Shown one piece after another: positions 11,601 through 18,797 of a stretch of DNA of 34,323 nucleotides. The DNA comes from Sphingomonas sp. (GTDB lineage: Bacteria; Pseudomonadota; Alphaproteobacteria; Sphingomonadales; Sphingomonadaceae): the NCBI GenBank assembly GCA_025980335.1, contig JAICXO010000013.1:1-34323 (forward strand), written 5' to 3'. Made by a program: the position numbers and the translations under genes. The notes below the pieces were generated by a model. The model made no database searches, was not told the DNA's origin, and saw only the letters and a list, made by a program, of their open reading frames with translations. Position 1 is the stretch's first letter. Each line of letters begins with the position of its first letter.

Positions 11601-12436
11601 CGGGCTATCTGACCAACCACGTCCGCGACCACCAGTTCGGCGACGACGCGAACGGCGACGGCTGGACCGCCGGTGCCTACGCGGTCTACGATCCGGGCGC
11701 GTTCTACCTGAAGGGTGTGACGACCTACAGCTCGCTCAACGGCAAGTCGGACCGTCACATCAACTTCGGCGGGCTCGCAACCGGCGCGACCTTCCTGGCC
11801 AACCCGAACGGCAGCCCGGACGTCACGATGTGGACCGGCGGTCTGCATGGCGGAGCCCGGTTCCCGATCAGCGCCACGTCGGTCCTGACTCCGTACCTGA
11901 ACCTCGACTATGTCCATGCGAAGCTGAAGGGCTTCGACGAGGACAACGGGAACGGTGCGGGCCTGACCATCGCCAGCTCCAACTCCAACCACACCTACCT
12001 GACGGGCGGCGTGAAGTGGGCGACGCAAATGGGTGGCGTGGTTCCGGAGATCAACCTCGGCTACCGCTACCGCTTCGGCGACACGCGCAGCTCGGTCCAC
12101 GAGTGGTTCACGCCGGACCCGGAGAACGATTTCGACATCGTCTCGGCGGCCCAGAAGCGCGGAACCTTCCTTGCGGGCGTCAGCGTCGGCGGGAAGCTTG
12201 GTCCGGTCGACGTGAGGATCGGCTACGAGGGCGAGTTCAACGGCAGCGTCACCAGCCACAGCGGCAACTTCAAGTTCGTCCTGCCGCTAGGCGGCCATGC
12301 GGCTCCGCCGCCTCCGCCGCCGCCGCCTCCCCCGCCGCCTCCTCCGCCGCAGGTGGAACAGCCGGCTCCGCCGCCTCCGCCTCCGCCTCCCCCGCCGCCT
12401 CCGGCGCCGGTCGAGCGCGGCGAGCGCGGCCAGTAA
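2615..12436 (+). CDS. Giant repeat-rich autotransporter (3273 aa) with C-terminal barrel and polyproline tail
   Basis: Predicted type V secreted surface protein. Residues 1-28 form a signal peptide (basic MTTTQRR, hydrophobic core, AYA-A cleavage-like site). Residues roughly 85-2650 are a long passenger rich in Ala, Asn, Thr and Gly, built of degenerate repeats alternating '[TN]N.GTI[ND][IV].A.A.A' strands with a 'G[IV].Q.A' motif, consistent with an elongated parallel beta-helix. Residues about 2650-2900 are less repetitive. From about residue 2945 (PIHIWGQVDYQTR) alternating amphipathic strands and GYRYRFGDTRS resemble an autotransporter beta-barrel. The protein then ends, unusually, in 15- and 12-residue proline runs and PVERGERGQ. 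Start ATG follows CAGGGGA. Likely role: adhesion or cell-cell/biofilm contact (inference). It is followed by its own terminator, so probably monocistronic, with a TPR-sulfotransferase next door. No TTA, CTA or TCA codon occurs in frame between 4598 and 12259, a strong host-like codon bias arguing against recent foreign origin. Confidence 0.9.
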   Translation: MTTTQRRIALLTGASLATLVTAVPAYAANVTVPDILHVGLIGAPDVTDTLTICLATDNCVVGGEFGTFSSATPVGFVGGHFPPVVEQSATASGNATLKIENLGTAFVGATEVLNATAGAAQGTVNNFTSGVIAQHAQVAGAGKLTLSNQGAMNVGLNFAANGVAGVNEAMAIGGIAQTATGGTSAAIALTNSSPLHVAANLTVNAAAAGTATATLDFGFRQHGTATGAVDLGVNNKSTLAAVGHAAAYGTVANASGNLGTGFEQTGTGTAVNVHFTNAAGATADFRAYSTATATVGNAVANASADGVHQIANGTNAATASYVNYGTLDVAATANAHSPALASANAHVSYGIDQTAHVTGNGDATARVDNRGLIDITAIANAGGVATATYATAIATPATAANANATIGNGIIQHATVGGSHGSAVAAVTNHAGDTININASANATASGLVHAVAQVGTEGGAGIKQDASGPSALASVNNAGTINVGAAAYAAGTQAGMQTSSVAFSLPGFFTVIDVYPIMGASAHVNAGIVQDANASGTYQTMVAGKPVIVVGDANATLTNSGTLNIHATATANATANVYNTGLALASAGVGTGVNQHAHAVGGDATASLNNGGTLNITAAANADGGIVAATSGEIFVEFGSPFNDTHAAPGARASVHEGILQSATANPVVTGTGLNASEGAYNTGVQFGNALASLTNGGTININATAHGTAYASALASAEVGVGIDQHAEAGAMAMGTGDTSTVVGGNARASLANAAGGLINVGATAYASGQVSGLAGAHVSSGVFQAASAHAGNASVDLTNDGTIDIHANASGTGANAYHSGIGGAAAFVAHGIGQYADGHGGNAAASLANAGTLDITATANASGDSAQVTDSGDHYPGAEAGVGTGINQVATAHPLVLGVGSTGSGNEYVTAAQAGNASVSLTNAGTIDIHAGANANAYHSASASAGIGAGIHQLARAETMTVGTGVYTSVVGGNATAYMTNAAAGVINVSAAANAVAGSAANAKASVTSGVFQTAYAGAGNSLASLTNNGAINIRAGAYATGSNAHAAAAINGGIRQFAGTMTEGGFSEGGINALAVQATAGGPYSTAVIVNNGTINVDATAVAHATGPLGDNATATAVVNGGIVQHANAVGGNALVSLTGTGTIDIGAMASAVADSGVGKANATVNTALSQSAVAHGGTASAILSQAGINIHANAYASGLTGASAHASVNGGIGQYASASGTGNQVANVSLTNAGALNVVAAATAMAPGLTVVSTGNVSSTHIATPAAHATAGVANGIWQSAHANQVTEGTVKAGKPGAYGTVTYNYTYAGAADASASLTNSGAITIGADALASAASAFANAAVGTGIYQNARATGGTAAYATAGLSNGAAGSIMVGAVASAHGSTNADAHARVGMGIDQNAAAHIDYGTAVASAALTNAGAITVGASAVATASGPGVLGKPAAGPADASAHVGTGISQNAFASGHGLASVVVGLRTAKGDYTTFDTFQGAGSASVALNNSGSIAVTANASAAGTDASATADIDDGIRQFAHGYGASAANAVAMMTNGAYGTMQVMANAAATGSDVNAVARVGTGISQVASANATTGSANAVANMTNAGAIAIGAVAKATGTRADATAQVTRQAIYQQATAAGTAGTATANITNSGNITIDASAVANAATGSAQGYAWVRTGLWQRATGVDHAVASISNAAYGTIAIGANANASGQSGGFADATIGVGLAQNANAHTDQVGSYATGSITNNGAISIAASANAFGGREGDAQAGAFVSNPVIQTAHAYSSAAVNLTNNGTLNILAAANASGDEGASATARLGATTEGGLRAVIFQSAGARGDKGNASVGFTNTGTIDIAAMANAVGGEDVFASALAYHGIDQRAFGGASGTANVTFTNEGPLTVSAYASALGGGEGTALAHASGIHQVAAAGSGAMANVYNTNAIAVSATANVTVGNAAHRGSYALASASASGISQSVSAGLPTSHVGHVTYATLTAAYKTSSTHKEGFAQVNTSSEFAPSGPVVATLTNTGSLTVNANANAVGEPGGLAYAGATAVNQHVFGSSAAATVINYGTIAAHASAVASALNGASATAGAVGIRQDVVAGGTQNTVTNRGQVTLHATAYGTTIQAMGPTTYVTSTMTTAPVGPATAFVSNAGVIDVAAHASAVNANGGPAIGATNTTPAFAQAYGLGVAQNAAGTSVALTANNSGTIDVAAYATATGGTAAFASAGAQGIVQEGIADTLRLVTHSSLQASTRGNGHVTTVMLPASSSATYTAEGPVSETVTNTGTISAHAAANANAGSSATAVAFATGVVQAIGTTGMNGATSASMHVDNAGLISAAANAAAYGTAAFASASANGVLQLANATSANLSIVNYNTVAATANAHAYGTGFASATANAVGLKQLAMGTAGLSGGSAVITNYGTINVGAHANATGGSAANAYAKAVGVWQGAGTLPLTFDNEGVVNVNAAAVAAGTTGYASATAIGYFGSAAGGGYETAAVVNAGTMNVSATAVAPVTAHALAQGIEVSNAAVGGVGQRLNGSITNSGTLNVMASASGGANSYATATGIGVDGGVNNMTITNSGAINVDAITANGGSANAYGIRVGTNGTVTAGATDVVTINNSGDIIARISTDGGTTFQRGTAIDVSGAPNRSVINLMAAADTPANIYGNIELRSDADVINVTTGETLFNGVINSGCMPAGGPTALTLDNAAQNDCGVGTLNINSGGNLHLLNVAADGPSYVFMNTLNMGADGTITFDLPAPVGGGANEPIGTYPQMFVDTANLDGTIVANIAAPANGLWDTTTYQNVIDATTRNGQFATCTINGLPAGSLLISAGCIYDNAANVDIGITRAPFESVTGLNGNGTAVATGLDSYFNVNLTGGAATMFADLFTISNAANYNTALNMLSGSVYANYLNSFPSLGVHENDLTDHATNCEIPALAGSVLECRASSPIHIWGQVDYQTRKADGDIEAGSTRSKRFTGLLGVDANVGNAAIVGVDAGYLTNHVRDHQFGDDANGDGWTAGAYAVYDPGAFYLKGVTTYSSLNGKSDRHINFGGLATGATFLANPNGSPDVTMWTGGLHGGARFPISATSVLTPYLNLDYVHAKLKGFDEDNGNGAGLTIASSNSNHTYLTGGVKWATQMGGVVPEINLGYRYRFGDTRSSVHEWFTPDPENDFDIVSAAQKRGTFLAGVSVGGKLGPVDVRIGYEGEFNGSVTSHSGNFKFVLPLGGHAAPPPPPPPPPPPPPPPQVEQPAPPPPPPPPPPPPAPVERGERGQ
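2870..10480 (+). repeat. Passenger repeat array of the giant autotransporter
   Basis: By eye I count about 42 occurrences of a G-[IVLF]-x-Q motif (few with A, P or V for the Gly), usually followed by a small residue pair such as HA, TA, NA or SA, for example YGIDQTA, AGIHQLA, TGISQNA, VGVWQGA. Each alternates with one NxGTIxIxAxAxA strand, giving an average unit near 58-60 residues. The units are degenerate at both protein and DNA level, so this is an old amplified array rather than a recent perfect tandem repeat. The last units (after about 10150) lose the Gln and read TGIGVDGG and YGIRVGTN. Confidence 0.85.
12305..12403 (+). other. Two proline runs (15 and 12 Pro) at the autotransporter C-terminus
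   Basis: Fifteen consecutive proline codons at 12305-12349 and twelve at 12368-12403 are separated by six codons (QVEQPA). CCG, CCT and CCC are mixed, so the tract is not a simple trinucleotide expansion. Long proline runs are known to stall ribosomes and to need EF-P. In alphaproteobacterial OmpA-type porins similar proline linkers join a barrel to a peptidoglycan-binding domain, but here translation ends nine residues after an Ala that follows the second run. Confidence 0.95.
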
Positions 12437-12448
12437 GCAACGACGGGC

Positions 12449-12472
12449 GGGTGGGGCTTTTTGGCCCCACCC
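12449..12472 (+). terminator. Stem-loop just after the autotransporter stop
   Basis: GGGTGGGGC (12449-12457), loop TTTTTG, and GCCCCACCC (12464-12472) form a perfect 9-bp GC-rich stem 12 bases after the stop codon. There is no following T-run, so it may act as an mRNA 3'-end stabiliser or a first, weak terminator in tandem with the one at 12504. Confidence 0.6.
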
Positions 12473-12503
12473 CTCCACGAAGCAGCCAGGTTCAACTATG
12501 GGA

Positions 12504-12536
12504 GAAGAGGGAAGCGATTCCCTCTTCTTTCCTTTT
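12504..12536 (+). terminator. Rho-independent terminator of the autotransporter gene
   Basis: GAAGAGGGAA (12504-12513), GCGA tetraloop, TTCCCTCTTC (12518-12527) make a perfect 10-bp stem followed directly by TTTCCTTTT. This is a classic intrinsic terminator and separates the autotransporter transcript from the downstream sulfotransferase gene. Confidence 0.85.
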
Positions 12537-12606
12537 GGGCCGAGCGGCGGTCTTTTTTGGGGACGAAGGCCTTTAACTACCGGAACTTACGGGTAAAAGA
12601 ACTGCC

Positions 12607-14928
12607 ATGAGCAACAGCAAGACCAGCACCGCGGCCAAGCCCGCAAGCAAATCCCCTGCGCCCGCCGCGACGGCCCGTCCGAATCAACCGCAAGGCGGAG
12701 CCGCAGGCCAGCGCCCGCAGCATGTCCGCCGAGGGCCGAGCAGTATCGACGAGACGATCACCAAGGCCCAGCACGGACGGGTGAACGTGACGCCCGCGAA
12801 GGCGATCGAGATGGCCGGGCAGCTCTATTCGCGGCGCCAGTTCGGCCAGGCGGAACGCGTCTGCCGGCAGATCATCGCAGCGCGGCCGGGCAACGCGGAC
12901 GCGCACAACATCCTCGGCGTTTCGCTGGCGGCGCTCGGCAATTCGAAGGAAGCCGTCGCCGAGCTCAGGCGCGCGATCAAGATCAACGCCCAGGCGCCGA
13001 GCTATCAGGCGAACCTCGGCGAGATCCTGCGCCAAAACGGCAAGCTCGACGAAGCGGCCGAGGTCCTCGAAGCTGCCGTCAAGCTCGACCCGAACAATGC
13101 GCAGGTGCTGAACAACCTCGGCATCATCGCCTATGAACGGCGCAATTTCGCCCAGGCGGTCGACTATTACCGGCGGGCGCTGGCGCTCAACCCGAACATG
13201 GCCGAGGCGCTCAACAACCTCGGCAATGCGCTGCGCATGACCGGCGATATCGACGGCGCGATGCATGCCTACCAGGAAGCGCTGACCCAACGGGCGGTGT
13301 ACCCGGAGGTTTACAACAATCTCGGCACGTTGCTCCAGCAGGACCGCAAGCTCGAGGAGGCCGAGCACGCGCTGCGCAAGGCGATCCAGCAGAACGCGCG
13401 CTATGTCGAGGCGCACACGAACCTCGCGACGCTGCTGTTCGCGCAGCAGAACGAGGTCGAAGCGCTGCGAATCCTCGGCGAAGCGCTGAAGTTCGCACCG
13501 AGCAGCGTGCCGACGCTGCTGCTGACCGCGAAGATCCAGCTCAAGCGCAACAATCTCCAGGCGGCCGAGCAGGCAGCCCGGCTGGCGCTGAAGGAAGAGC
13601 CCGAGAGCACGGAGGCTCTGACGCTTCTCGGGCAGGTGCTGCACGAGACCGATCGCTACGACGAGGCGATCGACGTGCTCGACCGCGCGCTTCAGAAGTC
13701 TCCGGAGAACCCGGAAGCCCTGAACTTCTACGGGGTCGCGCTGAAGTCCGTCGGCCGGCTCGACGACGCGCGCGAATACATTCTCAAGGCGCTCCGGCTC
13801 AACGACGGGATGTACGGCGCCTATGCGAACCTCAACGACCTGGTCGATTTTTCGGAAGGGATCGGCGAGGAGCTGTTCAACCGCATGGAAGCGATCTTCG
13901 AATCCGTGCCGAACAAGGAAGCGGACCCGTTCCTCGCGCTTCATTTCGCTTACGCGAAGGCGCTCGATGATCGCGGCCAGCACGAGAAGGCGCTCGAGCA
14001 TTACATCATCGGCGGCCGGATGAAGCGCGCGCAGCTCGATTATAAGGAAGACGAGACGCACGGCTTCTTCGACGCGATCCGCGACGCCTTCCCCAAGGAA
14101 GCGTTCGAGAACCGCAAGTACGAAGGCCTCGACGACGATCGTCCGGTGTTCATCGTCGGAATGCCCCGCTCGGGCTCGACGCTGGTCGAGCAGATCCTGT
14201 CGAGCCACCCCGACGTCTATGGCGCGGGCGAAGTGAAATATCTCGCGCGGGCGCTCGGCCAGCTCCGCGACCGCTTCCCGTCGCTGCCCAAATATCCGGA
14301 CATGATGGCGAAGATCACCCCGGCGCAGCTCGGGATCACCGCGAAGAACTACCAGCAGGCGCTGAGCCAGGGCGCGGGCGACGCCAAGCGCATCACCGAC
14401 AAGCTGCTGACCAATTACTTCTTCCTCGGGCTGATCAACCTGCTGTTCCCGAAGGCGAAGGTGATCCACACGCAGCGCGATCCGGTCGACACCTGCCTTT
14501 CCGGCTTCACCAAGCTGTTCAAGGACGACATGCCGCACAGCTACGATCTCGCCGAGCTCGGCCGCTATTACGGCAAGTATCGCGAGCTGATGGAGCATTG
14601 GGAGAAGGTGCTGCCCGAAGGGTTCATGACGACGGTCGTCTATGAGGACGTGGTTGCCGACACCGAGAAGGAGGCGAGGCGCCTGATCGAGTTCCTGGGG
14701 CTTCCATGGAACGAGAAGTGCGTCGACTTCCACAAGTCCGACCGGCCGGTGAAGACCGCAAGCGTCGCCCAGGTGCGCAAGCCGATCTACAAGACCTCGG
14801 TCCAACGCTGGAAGAAGTACGGCGCCGGGCTGCAGCCGCTCGTCGACGCCGTCGGCGGCAAGTCGGCTGAAAAGCAGCCTCCGAAGCCGAAGGGCAAGGC
14901 AAAGACGAAGGTCAAGGAAAACGCCTGA
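12607..14928 (+). CDS. TPR-repeat sulfotransferase fusion protein (773 aa)
   Basis: A predicted cytoplasmic PAPS-dependent sulfotransferase with an N-terminal TPR array. Residues 1-55 are a low-complexity Ala/Pro/Ser/Lys segment. Residues about 65-450 are consecutive 34-residue TPR units (for example [40 protein letters not shown]). From about residue 511 comes a Sulfotransfer_3-like domain: the 5'-phosphosulfate loop [17 protein letters not shown] (about 517-533) and the 3'-phosphate motif [12 protein letters not shown] with Arg624 and Ser632. The C-terminus is a Lys-rich tail. In known TPR enzymes the array binds protein partners or substrates; acceptor here is unknown (protein Tyr/Ser or glycan). 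cysD begins 70 bases downstream and makes the donor pathway with cysNC, so this gene likely heads a sulfation operon. Transcription starts after the autotransporter terminator. Family call is strong; substrate is open. Confidence 0.92.
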   Translation: MSNSKTSTAAKPASKSPAPAATARPNQPQGGAAGQRPQHVRRGPSSIDETITKAQHGRVNVTPAKAIEMAGQLYSRRQFGQAERVCRQIIAARPGNADAHNILGVSLAALGNSKEAVAELRRAIKINAQAPSYQANLGEILRQNGKLDEAAEVLEAAVKLDPNNAQVLNNLGIIAYERRNFAQAVDYYRRALALNPNMAEALNNLGNALRMTGDIDGAMHAYQEALTQRAVYPEVYNNLGTLLQQDRKLEEAEHALRKAIQQNARYVEAHTNLATLLFAQQNEVEALRILGEALKFAPSSVPTLLLTAKIQLKRNNLQAAEQAARLALKEEPESTEALTLLGQVLHETDRYDEAIDVLDRALQKSPENPEALNFYGVALKSVGRLDDAREYILKALRLNDGMYGAYANLNDLVDFSEGIGEELFNRMEAIFESVPNKEADPFLALHFAYAKALDDRGQHEKALEHYIIGGRMKRAQLDYKEDETHGFFDAIRDAFPKEAFENRKYEGLDDDRPVFIVGMPRSGSTLVEQILSSHPDVYGAGEVKYLARALGQLRDRFPSLPKYPDMMAKITPAQLGITAKNYQQALSQGAGDAKRITDKLLTNYFFLGLINLLFPKAKVIHTQRDPVDTCLSGFTKLFKDDMPHSYDLAELGRYYGKYRELMEHWEKVLPEGFMTTVVYEDVVADTEKEARRLIEFLGLPWNEKCVDFHKSDRPVKTASVAQVRKPIYKTSVQRWKKYGAGLQPLVDAVGGKSAEKQPPKPKGKAKTKVKENA

Positions 14929-14998
14929 TCATTCGTCGGCGGCGGCGCGCGCATTCGAGCGAGCGCCTCAAGATCTGAAGCGGGGACTTAACGCAAGC

Positions 14999-15898
14999 GT
15001 GCGCGCACTCACGCATCTCGACCGGCTCGAGGCCGAAAGCATTCACATCCTTCGCGAGACCGTCGCGGAGGCGGACAAGCCCGTGATGCTCTATTCGATC
15101 GGCAAGGATTCGGCCGTGATGCTGCACCTTGCGAAGAAGGCCTTCTATCCAAGCCCGCTGCCGTTCCCGCTGCTCCACGTCGATACGACGTGGAAGTTCA
15201 GGGCGATGTACGCGCTTCGCGACAAGGTCGCGGCCGAGCCCGGAATCGAGCTGATCGTCCACAAGAACCCCGAGGCGGTGAGCCAGGGCATCAATCCGTT
15301 CGACCATGGGCCGGTCCACACCGACATGTGGAAGACCCAGGGCCTCAAGCAGGCGCTCGACAAGTACGGCTTCGATGCGGCGTTCGGCGGTGCACGGCGG
15401 GACGAAGAGAAGAGCCGCGCGAAGGAGCGGGTGTTCAGCTTCCGCGACCGCAACCACCGCTGGGACCCCAAGCGCCAGCGGCCCGAGCTGTGGGACCTTT
15501 ACAACGTCAAGAAGAACAAGGGCGAGAGCATGCGCGTCTTCCCCTTGTCCAACTGGACCGAGCTCGACGTCTGGCAATATATCATGCGCGAGGGCATCGA
15601 GATCGTGCCGCTCTATTTCGCCGCCGATCGGCCGACGGTGACGCGCGATGGGCTGATCCTGATGGTCGACGACGATCGCTATCCGCTGAACGGCGAGACG
15701 CCGGTCATCCGCAAGGTGCGGTTCCGTACGCTCGGCTGCTATCCGCTCTCGGGCGCGGTCGAGAGCGACGCGGAGACGGTCGAGGAAATCGTTGCCGAGA
15801 TGCTGCTGACCAAGACGAGCGAGCGGCAGGGCCGCGCGATCGACAAGGACGCCGGAAGCGCGTCGATGGAGAAGAAGAAGCAGGAGGGGTATTTCTAA
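14999..15898 (+). CDS. cysD: Sulfate adenylyltransferase subunit 2 CysD
   Basis: CysD is the catalytic subunit of ATP sulfurylase, forming adenosine 5'-phosphosulfate (APS) from ATP and sulfate in complex with the GTPase CysN. The 299-residue protein is full length for the family (about 300). It starts [17 protein letters not shown], has the PP-loop SIGKDS (33-38) followed by [13 protein letters not shown], then [25 protein letters not shown] and [10 protein letters not shown], all typical of CysD, and ends in a basic KKKQEGYF tail. The start is GTG, with GGGGA about 13 bases upstream. Its TAA stop is immediately followed by the GTG of cysNC with no gap, so the two subunits are translationally coupled. 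Neighbouring sulfotransferase suggests APS/PAPS made here feeds sulfation. Confidence 0.97.
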   Translation: MRALTHLDRLEAESIHILRETVAEADKPVMLYSIGKDSAVMLHLAKKAFYPSPLPFPLLHVDTTWKFRAMYALRDKVAAEPGIELIVHKNPEAVSQGINPFDHGPVHTDMWKTQGLKQALDKYGFDAAFGGARRDEEKSRAKERVFSFRDRNHRWDPKRQRPELWDLYNVKKNKGESMRVFPLSNWTELDVWQYIMREGIEIVPLYFAADRPTVTRDGLILMVDDDRYPLNGETPVIRKVRFRTLGCYPLSGAVESDAETVEEIVAEMLLTKTSERQGRAIDKDAGSASMEKKKQEGYF

Positions 15899-17821
15899 GT
15901 GTCCCGCCCGCTCGAATCCGAAGAAGACCTCATCCGCCACGATGTGCGCACCTGGCTCGCGCAGCAGGAGGCGAAGGAGCTGCTGCGGTTCATCACCTGC
16001 GGCAGCGTCGACGACGGCAAGTCGACCCTGATCGGGCGGCTGCTCTACGAATCGAAGCAGATCTTCGACGACCAGCTCGACGCGCTCGAAAGCGACAGCA
16101 AGCGCCATGGGACGCAGGGGCAGAAGATCGACTTCGCCTTGCTCGTGGACGGGCTCTCGGCCGAGCGCGAGCAGGGCATCACGATCGACGTCGCCTATCG
16201 CTTCTTCACCAGCGCACGGCGCAAGTTCATCGTCGCCGATACGCCGGGGCACGAGCAATATACGCGCAACATGGTGACCGGCGCGTCGACGGCGGGCCTC
16301 GCGGTGCTTCTGGTCGATGCGCGCAAGGGCGTGCTGACCCAGACCCGGCGCCACTCCTACCTCGCGAAGCTGGTCGGAATCCGCCGGTTCGTGCTCGCGG
16401 TGAACAAGATGGACCTGGTCGATTACGATCAGGCGGCGTTCGACGCGATCTGCGCCGATTATCGCGCGTTCGCCGAGCAGACCGGGATCGAGGACTGGGT
16501 CGCGATCCCCGTCTCGGGGCTCAACGGCGACAATATCATGAGCCGGAGCGAGGCGACGGCTTGGTACGGCGGCCCGACGCTGCTCGAACATCTCGACACG
16601 GTACCGCTCGACGCCGCCGCCGACGCGCAGAAGCCGATGCGCATGCCGGTGCAGTGGGTCAACCGCCCGAACCAGAATTTCCGCGGGTTCTCCGGGCAGA
16701 TCGCGTCGGGGTCAATGGGACCGGGCGCCGAGGTGCGGGTCCTCCCCTCGGGACGGACGACGCGCATCGATCGTGTGGTGACCATGGACGGCGACCTCGA
16801 CGAAGCGGCGGCGGGGCAATCGGTGACGGTGACCTTCGCCGACGAAATCGACTGCTCGCGCGGCGACGTGATCGCTGCTGCGGGCGACCCGCCCGAGGCT
16901 GCCGACCAGTTCGAAGCGACGATCGTGTGGATGGCGGACGAGGAGCTGCTGCCCGGCCGCGGCTACTGGATGAAGCTCGGGACCCAGATGGTCACGGCGA
17001 TGGTCCAAGAGCCCAAATACGAGATCAACGTCAATACGCTCGAGCATCTCGCGGCCAAGACGCTGAGCCTCAATGGGATCGGCGTTGCCGAAATCTCGAC
17101 GGACCGCGAGATCGTGTTCGAACCCTATGCGGTCGAGGGTTCGAGCCCGAACAAGGCGCTCGGCGGGTTCATCCTGATCGACAAGCTGACCAATGCGACC
17201 GTCGGCTGCGGGATGATCCATTTCGCGCTGCGCCGGGCGCTCAACATCCATCGCCAGCACCTCGACGTCGGACGCGAGACGCACGCCGCGGTGAAGGGCC
17301 AGAAGCCCGCGGTGTTGTGGTTCACTGGCCTTTCGGGCGCGGGCAAGTCGACCATCGCCAACCTCGTCGAAAAGAAGCTCGCCGCGCGCGGGCGGCACAC
17401 CTTCCTGCTCGACGGCGACAACATCCGTCACGGCCTCAACCGCGACCTCGGCTTCACCGAGGCGGACCGGATCGAGAATATCCGCCGCGTCGGCGAGGTC
17501 GCGCGGCTGATGGCAGACGCCGGCCTGATCGTGCTCACTGCCTTCATCTCTCCGTTCCGCGCCGAGCGGCACATGGTGCGGCGGATGATCCCCGACGGCG
17601 AGTTCTTCGAGATCTTCGTCGATACGCCGCTCGCCGACGCCGAGAAGCGCGACGTCAAGGGTCTCTACGCCAAGGCGCGCGCCGGCGAGCTCAAGAATTT
17701 CACCGGGATCGACAGCCCGTACGAACCGCCCGAGCATGCCGAAATCCATATCGACACGACCAGCCTTGGCCCCGACGAGGCCGCGGACCTGATCGTCGAG
17801 AAGCTCCTCGGCCGGCGCTGA
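15899..17821 (+). CDS. cysNC: Bifunctional sulfate adenylyltransferase subunit 1 / APS kinase (CysN-CysC fusion)
   Basis: A 640-residue fusion. The CysN GTPase half (about 1-450) drives APS formation by CysD and shows GSVDDGKS (35-42), DTPGH (114-118) and NKMD (169-172), followed by EF-Tu-like beta-barrel domains. The CysC half (about 455-640) phosphorylates APS to PAPS and shows a P-loop GLSGAGKS (477-484), the [17 protein letters not shown] substrate segment and FISPFRAER. This NodQ-like arrangement is known from rhizobia and other proteobacteria. The GTG start abuts the cysD stop. Together with cysD it produces the sulfuryl donor for the upstream TPR-sulfotransferase; no PAPS reductase (cysH) or sulfite reductase is in the window. 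Both active sites look intact. Confidence 0.97.
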   Translation: MSRPLESEEDLIRHDVRTWLAQQEAKELLRFITCGSVDDGKSTLIGRLLYESKQIFDDQLDALESDSKRHGTQGQKIDFALLVDGLSAEREQGITIDVAYRFFTSARRKFIVADTPGHEQYTRNMVTGASTAGLAVLLVDARKGVLTQTRRHSYLAKLVGIRRFVLAVNKMDLVDYDQAAFDAICADYRAFAEQTGIEDWVAIPVSGLNGDNIMSRSEATAWYGGPTLLEHLDTVPLDAAADAQKPMRMPVQWVNRPNQNFRGFSGQIASGSMGPGAEVRVLPSGRTTRIDRVVTMDGDLDEAAAGQSVTVTFADEIDCSRGDVIAAAGDPPEAADQFEATIVWMADEELLPGRGYWMKLGTQMVTAMVQEPKYEINVNTLEHLAAKTLSLNGIGVAEISTDREIVFEPYAVEGSSPNKALGGFILIDKLTNATVGCGMIHFALRRALNIHRQHLDVGRETHAAVKGQKPAVLWFTGLSGAGKSTIANLVEKKLAARGRHTFLLDGDNIRHGLNRDLGFTEADRIENIRRVGEVARLMADAGLIVLTAFISPFRAERHMVRRMIPDGEFFEIFVDTPLADAEKRDVKGLYAKARAGELKNFTGIDSPYEPPEHAEIHIDTTSLGPDEAADLIVEKLLGRR

Positions 17822-17896
17822 CGCGCTGGGGGTTTGAGATTGCGGAGGCGGCAGCGAGCGCCGTAAAGCGCGACAGTTTGCAGCGTGGGTGGATCA

Positions 17897-18793
17897 GTGG
17901 CGCGTACATTCAGCATCATAACGACCTGCAAGGGGAGGCTCGACCACCTCAAGGCAAGCCTTCCGACCATGCTCGCTCAGCAGTGCAATGAAGTCGTTGT
18001 CGTCGACTATTCCTGTCCCCAGGGCACCGGCGCATTCGTGTCGGAGAACTTTCCTTCGGTTCGGCTGGTGTCCGTCGAGGGGCAGCATCATTTCTCGAAC
18101 TGGAAAGCGAGGAACGCCGGCGCCGCCGTCGCGAGCTCGAACGTGCTGGTGTTCGTCGACGCCGACACCCTCCTTGCCGAGGGCGCGATCGAGTGGCTCG
18201 CGGCGCATCTTCCGCCCCGTTCATACGGCTATTTCGACAGCGCGACATCGAGGGCGTTCAACCGCAGCGGCCCGCGGGTCGCGGCCAATCAGCTCAAAGG
18301 GTTTCAGGTAATCCCGACGCCCGCTTTCCGGCGCGTCGGCGGATATGACGAGATCCTCGAAGGCTATGCTGCCGGCGCGGACACGGATCTGGAGCAGCGC
18401 CTGTCGCTCGTCGGGCTAAGCAGGTTCGCCCTCGATGCGTGTCTCGTCAAATCGGTCATTCAACACGATGCCGCAAGCCGGACTCAGCATCATGCGCAAC
18501 CGATCAGGACCAGCTACGCGGCCGGCCTGCTGTACCGCGCCGCGAAGCGAATCCTGCTGCGAATGAACGGGCGGGCGGAGCTGCCGATCGCGGTGAGGCG
18601 CAATCTCTACCGTGCCGCGGCGCAAGCGGCGCGCGGCCTCGGGCCGGCACGCAGTCGCGTCACGATGAACGTGAAGCTGGGCGACGAGCCGATACTGATG
18701 CCGAGACAGCTCGGTTTCGAGCGCGGACAGCAATCGCTGTCGCTGCAACTCGAACTCTCGCTCGAGGACGCGCTCAGGGAGACCGCGGCTTAG
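17897..18793 (+). CDS. Family 2 glycosyltransferase
   Basis: A 298-residue GT-A fold glycosyltransferase. N-terminus ARTFSIITTCKGRLDHLKAS is typical of GT2 nucleotide-binding strands, followed by EVVVVDYSCP, a NWKARNAGA segment and the metal-binding FVDADTLL (Asp88-Ala-Asp90). GFQVIPTPAFRRVGGYDE and AGADTDLEQRL match the acceptor/ED-type region of the family. No transmembrane segment, so cytoplasmic or peripherally membrane-bound. Start is uncertain: GTG at 17897 was chosen since it puts the first beta strand at the N-terminus, with GGTGGA just upstream; GTG at 17885 would add four residues. It follows cysNC by 75 bases on the same strand and may belong to the same transcript, linking sulfation to glycan synthesis (inference). 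Donor and acceptor sugars cannot be read from sequence. Confidence 0.85.
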   Translation: MARTFSIITTCKGRLDHLKASLPTMLAQQCNEVVVVDYSCPQGTGAFVSENFPSVRLVSVEGQHHFSNWKARNAGAAVASSNVLVFVDADTLLAEGAIEWLAAHLPPRSYGYFDSATSRAFNRSGPRVAANQLKGFQVIPTPAFRRVGGYDEILEGYAAGADTDLEQRLSLVGLSRFALDACLVKSVIQHDAASRTQHHAQPIRTSYAAGLLYRAAKRILLRMNGRAELPIAVRRNLYRAAAQAARGLGPARSRVTMNVKLGDEPILMPRQLGFERGQQSLSLQLELSLEDALRETAA

Positions 18794-18797
18794 CCGC

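Noticed and set aside
4595-12259. A 2554-codon open frame on the minus strand, apparently an enormous Arg/Asp/Val-rich protein
   Set aside because: It lies exactly in register with, and antisense to, the autotransporter codons and is open only because TTA, CTA and TCA are avoided. Its sequence has no signal, domain or start context.
2615-12436. Recent horizontal acquisition of the giant autotransporter
   Set aside because: Its GC content and codon bias look like those of neighbouring genes, and no integrase, transposase or tRNA target site flanks it.
10999-12576. A 525-codon plus-strand frame overlapping the autotransporter 3' end
   Set aside because: It is a shifted-frame shadow over the barrel-coding part and polyproline tract, Arg-rich and without a plausible start or family.
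12437-12606. Possible remnant of an OmpA-like domain after the polyproline tail
   Set aside because: None of the forward frames after the stop shows OmpA-like sequence, and two stem-loops including a good terminator follow at once.
14999-17821. cysD-cysNC as ordinary cysteine biosynthesis genes only
   Set aside because: Not excluded, but the missing cysH/cysI/cysJ neighbours and the adjoining sulfotransferase make PAPS supply for sulfation the better reading; a dual role remains possible.
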